A DNA stretch of 29,269 nt from an uncultured Paraprevotella sp. (GTDB lineage Bacteria > Bacteroidota > Bacteroidia > Bacteroidales > Bacteroidaceae): positions 1 through 29,269 of the forward strand of contig URDY01000029.1 of NCBI GenBank assembly GCA_900546665.1, in the 5' to 3' direction. The number at the start of each line of letters is the position of its first letter. The first letter of the stretch is position 1. Under the pieces are notes generated by a model. That model was not told the origin of the DNA and searched no databases. It saw only the letters and a program-made list of their open reading frames with translations. Of the stretch, positions 1-7,017 are shown piece after piece. Both the position numbers and the translations under genes were made by a program.

Positions 1-1
1 T

Positions 2-74
2 GCGGAAATAGCTCAGTTGGTAGAGCACAACCTTGCCAAGGTTGGGGTCGCGAGTTCGAGTCTCGTTTTCCGCT
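2..74 (+). tRNA. tRNA-Gly (anticodon GCC)
   Basis: Full cloverleaf can be folded by eye. The acceptor stem pairs 2-8 with 67-73, the D arm lies at about 11-26, and the anticodon stem pairs 28-32 with 40-44 around the loop TTGCCAA, with anticodon GCC at 35-37, which reads glycine codons GGC and GGU. The T arm is 50-66 with the loop TTCGAGT. The discriminator base is T74 and the CCA end is not encoded. A terminator hairpin follows within a few bases, so this is the last or only gene of its transcript. No integrase or attachment-site repeat is visible beside it. Confidence 0.97.
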
Positions 75-76
75 CT

Positions 77-112
77 TGGAAATTCATCGTGAGATGGGTT
101 TCCATTTTTTTT
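77..112 (+). terminator. Intrinsic terminator after tRNA-Gly
   Basis: An 11-pair stem (77-87 with 94-104, including two G-U pairs) closes a six-base loop and is followed by a run of eight T (105-112). It sits three bases after the mature tRNA end, as expected for termination of a tRNA transcript. Confidence 0.8.
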
Positions 113-280
113 GTATATACTATACTCAGCATGAATATAGTGATAGGGGTAAGTTTTATAGTCGTTTGAATATTGGGGGTGAAATTTCGTTCTGTATGAA
201 AAAGATAAATTTCGGTTCGATTCCTATGTTGATGCAGACTGGCTGGTTGGCTCGTATGAATATATGAATGAAGGATAATG

Positions 281-335
281 AAAAAAATCAGCGAAAACCA
301 GAATTTGATATTTGTACGATTATGGTTCTCGCTGA
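281..335 (-). terminator. Intrinsic terminator of the BASS transporter gene
   Basis: The arms 288-300 and 323-335 pair over 13 positions with one A-C mismatch. Read on the minus strand, the stem is followed by a run of seven T (A281-287 on the plus strand). It lies just past the stop codon of the minus-strand transporter gene. The DNA between the tRNA terminator and this hairpin (113-280) holds nothing I can recognise. Confidence 0.8.
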
Positions 336-346
336 CTTCTGTTTTT

Positions 347-1303
347 TTAAGCTGTTGTTTCTTGTTTTCGTTTCTGATATAGCTGGTATGAGTTGTATAT
401 GTTATGCCATACACTGTAAAAACCACCGGCTATGGCCGTAACTGGTGTGAGAAATGTATATCCCATCCAAATGGCAAATACCGTGTTTTTTTGTCCTAAG
501 GCTTGGGCTGCACTGATGGGATCATGATGTTTAATGCCAATACGGCGTCCCAGCCAGAATTGTATGGCGCAAGATAGAAGTGAGACGCCTGCTAATCCCA
601 ACTGGTAACCATAACTGACATCGCTGTGTACGATACTTTTTACGGTGACTCCTATAGCTATGGCCAAGGCTACAGCCCAAAGATAGAATGCCAGGTCCTT
701 GCATTGCAGTATGATCTTGTGAAACGTTGGCAAAAAATAGCGGGTGAGAACAGCTGCCAGAAAAGGACAAAACAAAAGAGGGAATACTTTGCCTAAAATT
801 AGAGAAAATGAAATGCCGAATGTCAGTTCCGGATGAGGATGTACCAATGGAATGATGATGGGTACTATCAAGGCTGTAGTCATATTAATAAGTATGGTAT
901 AACTGGTCAGACTGGCGGCATCTCCTCCTAATTTGCCGGTTACTACAGCTGCTGCTGTAGCTGTAGGGCAAATGAGGCATAGCATGGCTCCTTCAATCAG
1001 TACTTGCCCGGGCAAATTGGGGTAGATGATAATAATGCCTGCAAGTAGGGCGAAACTGAGGCTTTGTATGAGCAACAACCAAAGATGCCATCTGGTAGGG
1101 CGTAATTCCTTGGGATCTACTTTACAGAATGTAATGTACAACATGGAAAATATCAGCGTTGGCTGAATGATGTTGATTAATTGGTTGACAAATGGCTTAG
1201 TACACGCTAATGCCGGAATATTGACATACACAAAGTAAGACAGGGCACCGATGCACATGGCTGTCGGAAGTGTCCAATTTTTAATGAATTGAATGATTTT
1301 CAT
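347..1303 (-). CDS. Bile acid:sodium symporter (BASS) family transporter
   Basis: A 318-residue, very hydrophobic protein with about nine to ten predicted membrane segments and only short polar loops, matching the length and texture of the BASS family (sodium-coupled uptake of organic anions; bacterial substrates are often not bile acids). Seen in sequence: a GGDAASLTS segment after the fourth helix, a polar, small-residue-rich stretch of the type that forms the sodium-site crossover in this family, and a late segment AAQALGQKNT before the last helices. The ATG at 1301-1303 is preceded on the minus strand by a Bacteroides -7 element. The gene is monocistronic, with its own terminator and a divergent gene upstream. 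The substrate cannot be told from sequence. The family call is fairly firm and the physiological role is open. Confidence 0.8.
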   Translation of the reverse strand: MKIIQFIKNWTLPTAMCIGALSYFVYVNIPALACTKPFVNQLINIIQPTLIFSMLYITFCKVDPKELRPTRWHLWLLLIQSLSFALLAGIIIIYPNLPGQVLIEGAMLCLICPTATAAAVVTGKLGGDAASLTSYTILINMTTALIVPIIIPLVHPHPELTFGISFSLILGKVFPLLFCPFLAAVLTRYFLPTFHKIILQCKDLAFYLWAVALAIAIGVTVKSIVHSDVSYGYQLGLAGVSLLSCAIQFWLGRRIGIKHHDPISAAQALGQKNTVFAIWMGYTFLTPVTAIAGGFYSVWHNIYNSYQLYQKRKQETTA

Positions 1304-1329
1304 TGCATTATTGTTGTTTTTTGTTGAAA

Positions 1330-1337
1330 CAAAGTTA
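1330..1337 (-). promoter_or_regulatory. Candidate -7 element for the BASS transporter
   Basis: The plus-strand sequence CAAAGTTA reads TAACTTTG on the minus strand, an exact match to the Bacteroides -7 consensus TAnnTTTG, about 27 bases before the start codon. I see no good -33 TTTG at the usual distance, so the call rests on the -7 element and position. Confidence 0.5.
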
Positions 1338-1375
1338 CAATTTTATCATCTTTTATACGAAAAAACAAACTATAA

Positions 1376-1407
1376 TTTGTATTGTAACAATAAAATTTCT
1401 AATTTTG
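1376..1407 (+). promoter_or_regulatory. Bacteroides-type promoter for the 183-aa gene and pdx kinase
   Basis: TTTG at 1376-1379, then 20 bases, then TAATTTTG at 1400-1407, an exact fit to the Bacteroides sigma-ABfr promoter (TTTG at -33, TAnnTTTG at -7). Transcription would start near 1415 and leave a leader of about 65 bases before the ATG at 1480. It is divergent from the transporter promoter at 1330-1337. Confidence 0.7.
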
Positions 1408-1479
1408 CAAAAATATAGGGATTATTATTGATATTGTGGTATAATTACCAGTATTTATGGTACTTATAAGTTATTTGTA

Positions 1480-2031
1480 ATGAATTTATATATTCGCTAT
1501 TTCGATGAAGAATGTGTAGTAAGTTCCGTTGAGGAAGCTTTTGATTTTTTGTCTTCTTTGCCGGGAATTACGCTCGATGAGTATTTTATGAATGACCTGC
1601 GTCAATACATGGAGAGTCCGATGCCTTATCCTAAACGTTATAAGGTGCGCCCCCGTGTATATTTCATAGTAATCAAGACAACAGCCTCTACATTGGCAGA
1701 ATTTAAAGTGAATGGAGGTAAGAATGCATCTGCTGCATCATCTGATATGAAAGACCCTGCTTTGAACAAGGTCTCTGCAGATCGTCCCGGGTGGTATGAA
1801 GGAGAAATTCAGTTTAAGCGAGTGGTGCTTATTCCGGGAACAAATAAATTCCAATATCAGGATACACGTTTCAGAGCACGTTGTAAGGCGCATAATGCTC
1901 AGGAATGTTATTCTCGTATAATAGATTATCTCCGTTCACGTCAGGATATTGATCCAAGAAGTCAGTTCCCTTCTGCCAAAGGAAAGAATTTCAGATATAC
2001 TTATTTGGGTATGTCTAATGTTGAAAACTGA
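1480..2031 (+). CDS. Conserved-looking hypothetical protein, 183 aa
   Basis: I do not recognise this family. It encodes 183 residues without signal peptide or membrane segment, so it is probably cytoplasmic. The N-terminal 50 residues are acidic and likely helical (FDEECVVSSVEEAFDFL). The middle holds an alternating hydrophobic strand (PRVYFIVIKT) and the second half is basic and aromatic, with WYEGEIQFKRVVLIPG and RFRARCKAHNAQECYSRI. A clear promoter lies upstream and normal codon use continues to the stop, which supports a real gene. The pyridoxine kinase gene starts about 36 bases downstream with no terminator between, so the two are probably co-transcribed. A link to vitamin B6 would be guesswork. 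Confidence 0.75.
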   Translation: MNLYIRYFDEECVVSSVEEAFDFLSSLPGITLDEYFMNDLRQYMESPMPYPKRYKVRPRVYFIVIKTTASTLAEFKVNGGKNASAASSDMKDPALNKVSADRPGWYEGEIQFKRVVLIPGTNKFQYQDTRFRARCKAHNAQECYSRIIDYLRSRQDIDPRSQFPSAKGKNFRYTYLGMSNVEN

Positions 2032-2067
2032 TGCGGGCTGGAAGAATTGAGGCTTAATAATTGAAAT

Positions 2068-2952
2068 GTGATGCATATTAATGGCCGGATAAAAAAAATT
2101 GCAGCTGTACATGATTTGTCTGGTGTGGGGCGTGTTTCACTGACGGCTGTCATTCCCATTTTGTCGTCAATGGGATTTCAGGTTTGTCCGTTACCTACGG
2201 CTGTACTCTCTAATCATACGCAGTATCCGGATTATTCGCTTTTGGATTTGACGGAAGAAATGCAGCGTATTGTAGAGAAGTGGAAAAAAATGGATGTACA
2301 TTTCGATACCTTTTACAGTGGTTATCTGGCTTCATCACGTCAGATTAAAATCGTAGAGGATCTTATTGCTTACTTCAGACGTCCGTCTGATCTGGTGGTT
2401 GTTGATCCTGTGATGGGAGATAATGGCAAACTGTATGTCGGTATGGGACAGGATATGGTAGAGGAGATGAAGGAGTTTATCCGATATGCAGATGTAATAA
2501 CACCCAATTTGACAGAAATGTTTCTGTTGTTGGGCGAGCCGGAAATTCCGGATGTACTGACCGATCAGATTTTGAAGGCCGGACTAAAATCTCTTTCGGA
2601 TAAAGGTCCGGAAATTGTTATTGTGACAAGTGTTCCGGTTGTGGACAATCCTCATTTGACTTCCGTATATGCTTACAATCGGATTGGTGGTCGCTTTTGG
2701 AAAGTAACGTGTCCATATTTGCCTGCCCATTATCCTGGTACAGGAGATGCCTTTACCAGTGTGATTACAGGAGCACTTATGCAAGGTGACAGCTTGCCTA
2801 TAGCTTTGGATCGGGCTACCCAGTTTATATTGCAGGGTATTCGGGCTACTTTTGGTTACGAATATAATAATCTGGAAGGAATAATGCTTGAAAAAGTACT
2901 TCATAACCTGGACATGCCGATACAGGTCAGCAGTTATGAGCTTGTAGAATAG
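2068..2952 (+). CDS. pdxY: Pyridoxal/pyridoxamine kinase (PfkB/ribokinase fold)
   Basis: Phosphorylates pyridoxal, pyridoxamine or pyridoxine with ATP to give the 5'-phosphate vitamers (B6 salvage, cytoplasm). About 290 residues, the usual length. Seen: the N-terminal AAVHDLSGVGRVSL, matching the HDxSG(V/Y)G start of bacterial PL kinases; the central DPVMGDNGKLY segment; TPNLTEMFLLLG; and near the C terminus YPGTGDAFTSVITGAL, the GTGD anion-hole motif with the catalytic Asp. The start is ambiguous: GTG at 2068 is directly followed by ATG at 2071, and the ATG may be the true start. The choice between the pdxY and pdxK names is by convention. A strong terminator follows the stop codon. Thiamine-pathway ThiD is a relative, but the HDLSG start argues for a B6 kinase. 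Confidence 0.88.
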   Translation: MMHINGRIKKIAAVHDLSGVGRVSLTAVIPILSSMGFQVCPLPTAVLSNHTQYPDYSLLDLTEEMQRIVEKWKKMDVHFDTFYSGYLASSRQIKIVEDLIAYFRRPSDLVVVDPVMGDNGKLYVGMGQDMVEEMKEFIRYADVITPNLTEMFLLLGEPEIPDVLTDQILKAGLKSLSDKGPEIVIVTSVPVVDNPHLTSVYAYNRIGGRFWKVTCPYLPAHYPGTGDAFTSVITGALMQGDSLPIALDRATQFILQGIRATFGYEYNNLEGIMLEKVLHNLDMPIQVSSYELVE

Positions 2953-2967
2953 TATGGAAAGGTTTTT

Positions 2968-3018
2968 AAAACAGCGGGCCGGATTTATCGTTTGGGGTTA
3001 TCCGGCCCGCTGTTTTTT
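2968..3018. terminator. Strong bidirectional terminator between convergent genes
   Basis: A perfect 13-base-pair GC-rich stem (2971-2983 with 3001-3013) with a 17-base loop, flanked by A residues on the left and a T run on the right. It ends the pdx kinase unit on the plus strand, and on the minus strand it can end the antiporter-YccF unit, whose last stop codon is at 3030. Confidence 0.9.
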
Positions 3019-3029
3019 CGTTTAGAGAT

Positions 3030-3401
3030 TTAAGGCTCTATTTTTTTGCCGAAAGGTGATAGGGCGAGGACGGCCAGTTTGAAATGTTGTGTGCCAAATG
3101 GTATTCCTATAATGGTAATATAGAGTAAAACCCCAAAAAGCAGATGTGTCAGGCATATCCAAATGCCTCCTATGAATATCCAGATAATGTTCATCAGTAG
3201 AGACAGGCAACTGTTTGAGGTTTCGGATGGAGTGACTTGTTTGCCAAATGGCCAAAGTGCCAGTATACCTATTTTCAAAGTTTGTAGTCCGAAGGGAATG
3301 CCAATGATGGTGATCATCAGACCGACGCTGGATATCAAATATTCTATGGCGGTGGCTAAGCCTCCGAAAATGAGCCACAGGAGATTAAGGATAATTTTCA
3401 T
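3030..3401 (-). CDS. YccF-family inner membrane protein
   Basis: A 123-residue membrane protein made of two similar halves. Each half has a hydrophobic pair of segments ending in ITIIGIPFG, then 10-12 residues, then LALxPFGK (first copy at about residues 31-54, second at 92-120). This internal duplication with a GIPFG...PFGK repeat is the signature of the YccF domain family (about 120-150 aa in bacteria). The function is not established. It starts 20 bases after the antiporter stop on the same strand, so the two form an operon. A role in membrane ion or stress physiology is only suggested by that pairing. Confidence 0.85.
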   Translation of the reverse strand: MKIILNLLWLIFGGLATAIEYLISSVGLMITIIGIPFGLQTLKIGILALWPFGKQVTPSETSNSCLSLLMNIIWIFIGGIWICLTHLLFGVLLYITIIGIPFGTQHFKLAVLALSPFGKKIEP

Positions 3402-3421
3402 GATTTGTTGTTGTTTGGTTG

Positions 3422-4945
3422 TTAAGTTAATGATTGAGGGCTGTCGTTATGAGACTGGTTGACTTGAAAAGCCCTTTGAGTATTTATCTTTTGGGGCGAC
3501 TCTTGTTCCTTATCGTGAATAAGCAGTAGTTTGTCACCAATGTGTAATTCCATTCTGCCGTTTGGGATGATGTATTCATTCTGTCGTTTGATAAGTATGA
3601 CAAGTGTTTTAGGTGGTAGTTCCATATCCATTAATCTGTTGCCATGACGTAGCATGTCATGGCTGAGTGTAATATCTGTCAACTGGCTATCGATTTCATC
3701 AGGAAGTTCCACACCAAAATCATTACCTTCTTTTTCGAGTGGCATGTCGAGATGAAGCCATTTGGCAACAGTGGAAATGGTGGTGCCTTGAATTGTCAGG
3801 GATAGTAAGGTAATAAAGAATACGATGTTGAATAAGACATGTGAACCTTCGACATGAGCAAGTACGGGATATGTGGCAAAAATAATCGGTACAGCACCAC
3901 GTAGTCCGACCCATGAAATGAAAATTTTAGATTTGAAAGTGAGTTGTCGGAAAGGTAGAAGGCATAGCATGACACTCAGTGGTCTGGCTGCAATAATCAT
4001 AAAAATGCCTATAAGAAGTGCAATGTGGGCAATGTCCAGCATCTCATGTGGGTTGACTAATAGGCCGAGAGTAAGGAACAGGATGATTTGGAACAGCCAG
4101 GTCATACCGTTCATGAAAGTATTGATTTCCTTCCTGTTGACAATTCTTGAATTTCCGACTACGATACCGGTAATATAGACCGCCAGATAACCGTTACCGT
4201 GAAGTCTGTCGGTAATGGTAAACGTGAAAAAGACGATACTGAGTAATAATATGGGGTATAGTGAACTGTTGGATAAGTCTATTCGGTTGATGATCCATGC
4301 GCTCAAACGGCCTAATGCATATCCGATAACACAGCCGAAAAAGAACTGTATGCCTAAATCCTTGATGACATTAAGGAAGTTGGCTTCATTTGTGGTGATA
4401 ATTTGTATCAGGATAATAGTAAGCATATAGGCCATCGGGTCATTACTTCCACTTTCCAGCTCCAATGTTGGGCGAAGGTTATTCTTGAGATTCATTTTCT
4501 GTGAACGGAGTAAGTTGAAAACCGAGGCAGAATCAGTGGATGACATTGTGGCAGCCAGGAGCATGGCGCCAATGATTGAAATATGGACGTGCTGGCTGTT
4601 CCAGCCTGAAATGAAATAAATGAAGATACCTGTAAATAAGGTTGTGAGAAGAACTCCTACTGTAGAAAGCATAATACCTTCTGTCAGTATGGGGCGTATT
4701 TCATTGAATTTGGTTTCCATGCCTCCGGTGAAAAGAATAATGCTGAGTGCTACCATTCCGATAAACTGAGCATCTTCAGCGCTGTTGAACTGGAGGCCGA
4801 GACCGTCGCTGCCAAACAACATGCCGACCAGGAGGAATAAAAGTAATGTTGGAATACCAAAACGGTATCCTGTCTTACTGATGATGATACTGAAAAAAAT
4901 AAGGATAGAACCTATTAACAAGATGTTCTCTGCGTTAAAAACCAT
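3422..4945 (-). CDS. CPA1-type K+(Na+)/H+ antiporter with C-terminal RCK_C domain
   Basis: A 507-residue protein: about twelve membrane segments (residues 1-390) followed by a roughly 110-residue soluble tail. Family marks seen: LLVGMLFGSDGLG after the second helix; the ion-site helix SSTDSASVFNLLR (TDxAxV of CPA1 exchangers); and WVGLRGAVPIIFATYPV in the later core. The tail (LPPKTLVILIKRQNEYIIPNG...LHIGDKLLLI) is a TrkA-C/RCK_C ligand-binding fold. This architecture is that of NhaP2/CvrA potassium/proton antiporters, which export K+ or Na+ in exchange for protons at the inner membrane, gated by the cytoplasmic tail. Ion preference cannot be read from sequence. It is the first gene of a two-gene unit with the YccF protein. 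Confidence 0.88.
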   Translation of the reverse strand: MVFNAENILLIGSILIFFSIIISKTGYRFGIPTLLLFLLVGMLFGSDGLGLQFNSAEDAQFIGMVALSIILFTGGMETKFNEIRPILTEGIMLSTVGVLLTTLFTGIFIYFISGWNSQHVHISIIGAMLLAATMSSTDSASVFNLLRSQKMNLKNNLRPTLELESGSNDPMAYMLTIILIQIITTNEANFLNVIKDLGIQFFFGCVIGYALGRLSAWIINRIDLSNSSLYPILLLSIVFFTFTITDRLHGNGYLAVYITGIVVGNSRIVNRKEINTFMNGMTWLFQIILFLTLGLLVNPHEMLDIAHIALLIGIFMIIAARPLSVMLCLLPFRQLTFKSKIFISWVGLRGAVPIIFATYPVLAHVEGSHVLFNIVFFITLLSLTIQGTTISTVAKWLHLDMPLEKEGNDFGVELPDEIDSQLTDITLSHDMLRHGNRLMDMELPPKTLVILIKRQNEYIIPNGRMELHIGDKLLLIHDKEQESPQKINTQRAFQVNQSHNDSPQSLT

Positions 4946-5267
4946 ATTGTGATAGTATAAATAATTATAGATCCAACAAATATACGGTTTAATTTCCTAT
5001 TTTAAAAATTTGATAATTAAAGCCTGTAACATCAGTTGTGGTATATTTTTGAAGAATATTGTCCTGAACAGGCAGAGATCGTTGTAGTATGGTGAGAAAT
5101 AGTTTTTTTGAATAAATCATGATTTGTATTAGTGTGTTGATTATCAGTAAATTATGAATAAATTGAATCAAGAAAGTCCTGTTTGATAACATTTATTTTC
5201 GAAATTTAACTTATTTAAATGAGTGAAATGGCGTACTTAAACGTAATAAACATAAAAACTCGTAAAT
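4946..5267. other. AT-rich divergent intergenic region
   Basis: 322 bases between the divergent antiporter operon and the beta-helix hydrolase gene. It holds the candidate minus-strand -7 element at 4977-4984. For the plus-strand gene I find only an imperfect -7 (TATTTTCG, 5194-5201) without a matching -33 box, so its promoter is not placed. A 67-codon minus-strand frame at 4989-5192 is open but looks like chance in AT-rich DNA. No RNA structure or repeat stands out. Confidence 0.5.
4977..4984 (-). promoter_or_regulatory. Candidate -7 element for the antiporter operon
   Basis: CAAATATA on the plus strand reads TATATTTG on the minus strand, matching TAnnTTTG, about 31 bases upstream of the antiporter start at 4945. 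No convincing -33 box is seen in the AT-rich DNA beyond it. Confidence 0.45.
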
Positions 5268-6719
5268 ATGTATAGGATCATTTTATTGTTTTTATTAGGA
5301 TGGATGGCTTTGTCGTCAAGTGCAAGGATTGTGGTTTATCCGCACATTGAAGACAAGGCGTTGAAGGAGAATACAACCTATCAGGTGTTTGTCAGGTCTT
5401 TGGATCAGGATGAGGAATGGCAGGAATTACAGGTGCTGGAGGTTGGAGTGGACATGGATACACGTCAGACTGCAGCCATGGCTCAGTTTGATACGGATGA
5501 ACCGGTATGCGTAAGGATTGTCAACCGGCGGCAATTTTCAAATGTGCTTATTCGTCCTACCGTACATCAGATAACCGCTAAACGTGTTGGTGAGGATCAG
5601 GTTGAATTCATATTGGATCAACCAAGGAAGCTCAGTGTAGAATTTGATGGCGACAGATTTCATAATCTTCATATTTTTGCCAACATGGTAGAGAAGGAGG
5701 TATATGATGGCAAACCCGATAAGGATGTAATTGTATGGAATAATAGTGCACAGGATATTTTCCGCAAGAATTGCAAGCTGATTTATTTTGGTCCTGGAGT
5801 TCATCAGCCAAAGGATCTTCCTAATAATGAAATCAGTATACCTAGTAATTGTACTGTCTATCTGGCACCTGGAGCATTGCTGAAAGCCAAGCTGAAGCTT
5901 GATCGGGTCAAGAATGTGCGGATTGTAGGGCGCGGATATCTGTTCCAACCCTTGCGGGGAATTGAGATTACCGGTTCCAGACATATTCTGGTTGACGGAC
6001 TGACAGTGCTTAATCCGCAACATTATACCGTAATGGGAGGTGACAGCAGGGATGTTGTTATTCGTAATGTCAAAAGCTTTTCTGATCGTGGATGGAGTGA
6101 CGGAATAGATCTGATGTGTTGCAAGGATTGGCTTATTGATGATGTGTTTTTGCGTACCAGTGATGATTGTTTGGCATTTTACAATCACCGTTGGTGGAAT
6201 TGGGGGGATTCTCGTAATCTGACTGTTCAGAACAGCGTGTTGTGGGCCGATGTTGCTCATGCCATACATGTAGGATTACATGGAGACGATTTGTCTGATA
6301 AGGGTGAGATGATCAGCAAGGTGAAGTTTAAGAACATTGATATTCTCAATGTTGATGAAGATGATGATCTTTATCGCGGAATAATGGCGGTATGCAGTGG
6401 GGATAAGAATAGAGTAAAGGATATTTTGTTTGAGGATATCCGTGTGGAGGATTGTGAGGAGGCGCGACTCGTAGATATCCGTGTGATATATAATCAGAAG
6501 TATAATCGGTTTCCTGGCGGGCGTATAGAAAATATAGTATTTAAGAATATCAGTTATCGTGGTGATGCCGGAAGTTTGTCGCCTTCAAGGATTATGGGTT
6601 ATGACCTTCAGTCTGACGTGAAAGGGGTGTTCATCAAAAATATGACGGTTAATGGAAAGAAAATGGGTAAAGAAGATTTTGAGGTTAACAAGTTTGTGTC
6701 AGGTCTGGTTTGTGAGTGA
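5268..6719 (+). CDS. Secreted right-handed beta-helix glycoside hydrolase (GH28/GH49-like)
   Basis: 483 residues with an N-terminal signal peptide (hydrophobic residues 4-15, likely cut after SSSA), so exported. Residues about 20-130 look like a beta-sandwich domain. From about 170 onward the repeated short strands (NVRIVGRGYL, HILVDGLTVLN, DVVIRNVKSF) form a pectin-lyase-like parallel beta-helix. Acidic motifs sit where catalytic residues lie in GH28 and GH49 enzymes: WSDGID (Asp278, Asp281), TSDD (Asp299-Asp300) and AIHVG (His334). The N-terminal domain plus helix and the WSDGID...DD order resemble GH49 (dextranase/isopullulanase type) as much as GH28 (polygalacturonase), so the substrate is left open. 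It stands alone, without SusC/SusD genes or a regulator beside it. Confidence 0.75.
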   Translation: MYRIILLFLLGWMALSSSARIVVYPHIEDKALKENTTYQVFVRSLDQDEEWQELQVLEVGVDMDTRQTAAMAQFDTDEPVCVRIVNRRQFSNVLIRPTVHQITAKRVGEDQVEFILDQPRKLSVEFDGDRFHNLHIFANMVEKEVYDGKPDKDVIVWNNSAQDIFRKNCKLIYFGPGVHQPKDLPNNEISIPSNCTVYLAPGALLKAKLKLDRVKNVRIVGRGYLFQPLRGIEITGSRHILVDGLTVLNPQHYTVMGGDSRDVVIRNVKSFSDRGWSDGIDLMCCKDWLIDDVFLRTSDDCLAFYNHRWWNWGDSRNLTVQNSVLWADVAHAIHVGLHGDDLSDKGEMISKVKFKNIDILNVDEDDDLYRGIMAVCSGDKNRVKDILFEDIRVEDCEEARLVDIRVIYNQKYNRFPGGRIENIVFKNISYRGDAGSLSPSRIMGYDLQSDVKGVFIKNMTVNGKKMGKEDFEVNKFVSGLVCE

Positions 6720-6952
6720 TAACTCACGGCCAGTGCCCGTCACGGGCATAAAGGCTGCAAGCGGTCTTGTGTATGGATGGTCTGTTAGGATAATCTGATT
6801 GGTTTGTGGCAATGAAGTTAGGAGAGTGGTTCCTTATTAAATATAAATAGTTTGAAAAAAGGTCGGATATGTATTATTTTGATATTATCTTGCCTTAAAA
6901 CATGACATATTGTATGTAGTTTCATTTTTTATATTACATAAATAAAAAATAA

Positions 6953-6984
6953 TTGGGCAGTTTTTGTTCTTTTTTGTATCTTTG
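6953..6984 (+). promoter_or_regulatory. Bacteroides-type promoter of purF-carA-carB
   Basis: TTG at 6953-6955, about 21 bases, then TATCTTTG at 6977-6984, an exact -7 match to TAnnTTTG. Transcription would start near 6992, leaving a short leader of about 26 bases, too short for a riboswitch. The rest of 6720-7017 is AT-rich with a small GC hairpin near 6743-6757 and no T run; I see no terminator or purine-type regulatory RNA there. Confidence 0.7.
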
Positions 6985-7017
6985 CACGCTAAATAAGGTT
7001 TAAGAAAATCGATATAA

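Noticed and set aside
1..112. tRNA-Gly as an integration site
   Set aside because: No duplicated tRNA 3' end, integrase or island-like genes follow; a normal terminator and chromosomal genes do.
4989..5192. 67-codon minus-strand frame in the antiporter/hydrolase intergenic region
   Set aside because: Low-complexity Ile/Leu-rich product from AT-rich DNA, no promoter or ribosome site, no family resemblance.
6720..6990. Possible purine riboswitch or attenuator before purF
   Set aside because: The inferred transcription start leaves only about 26 bases of leader; the upstream hairpins (6712-6727, 6743-6757) lie outside the transcript and lack T runs.
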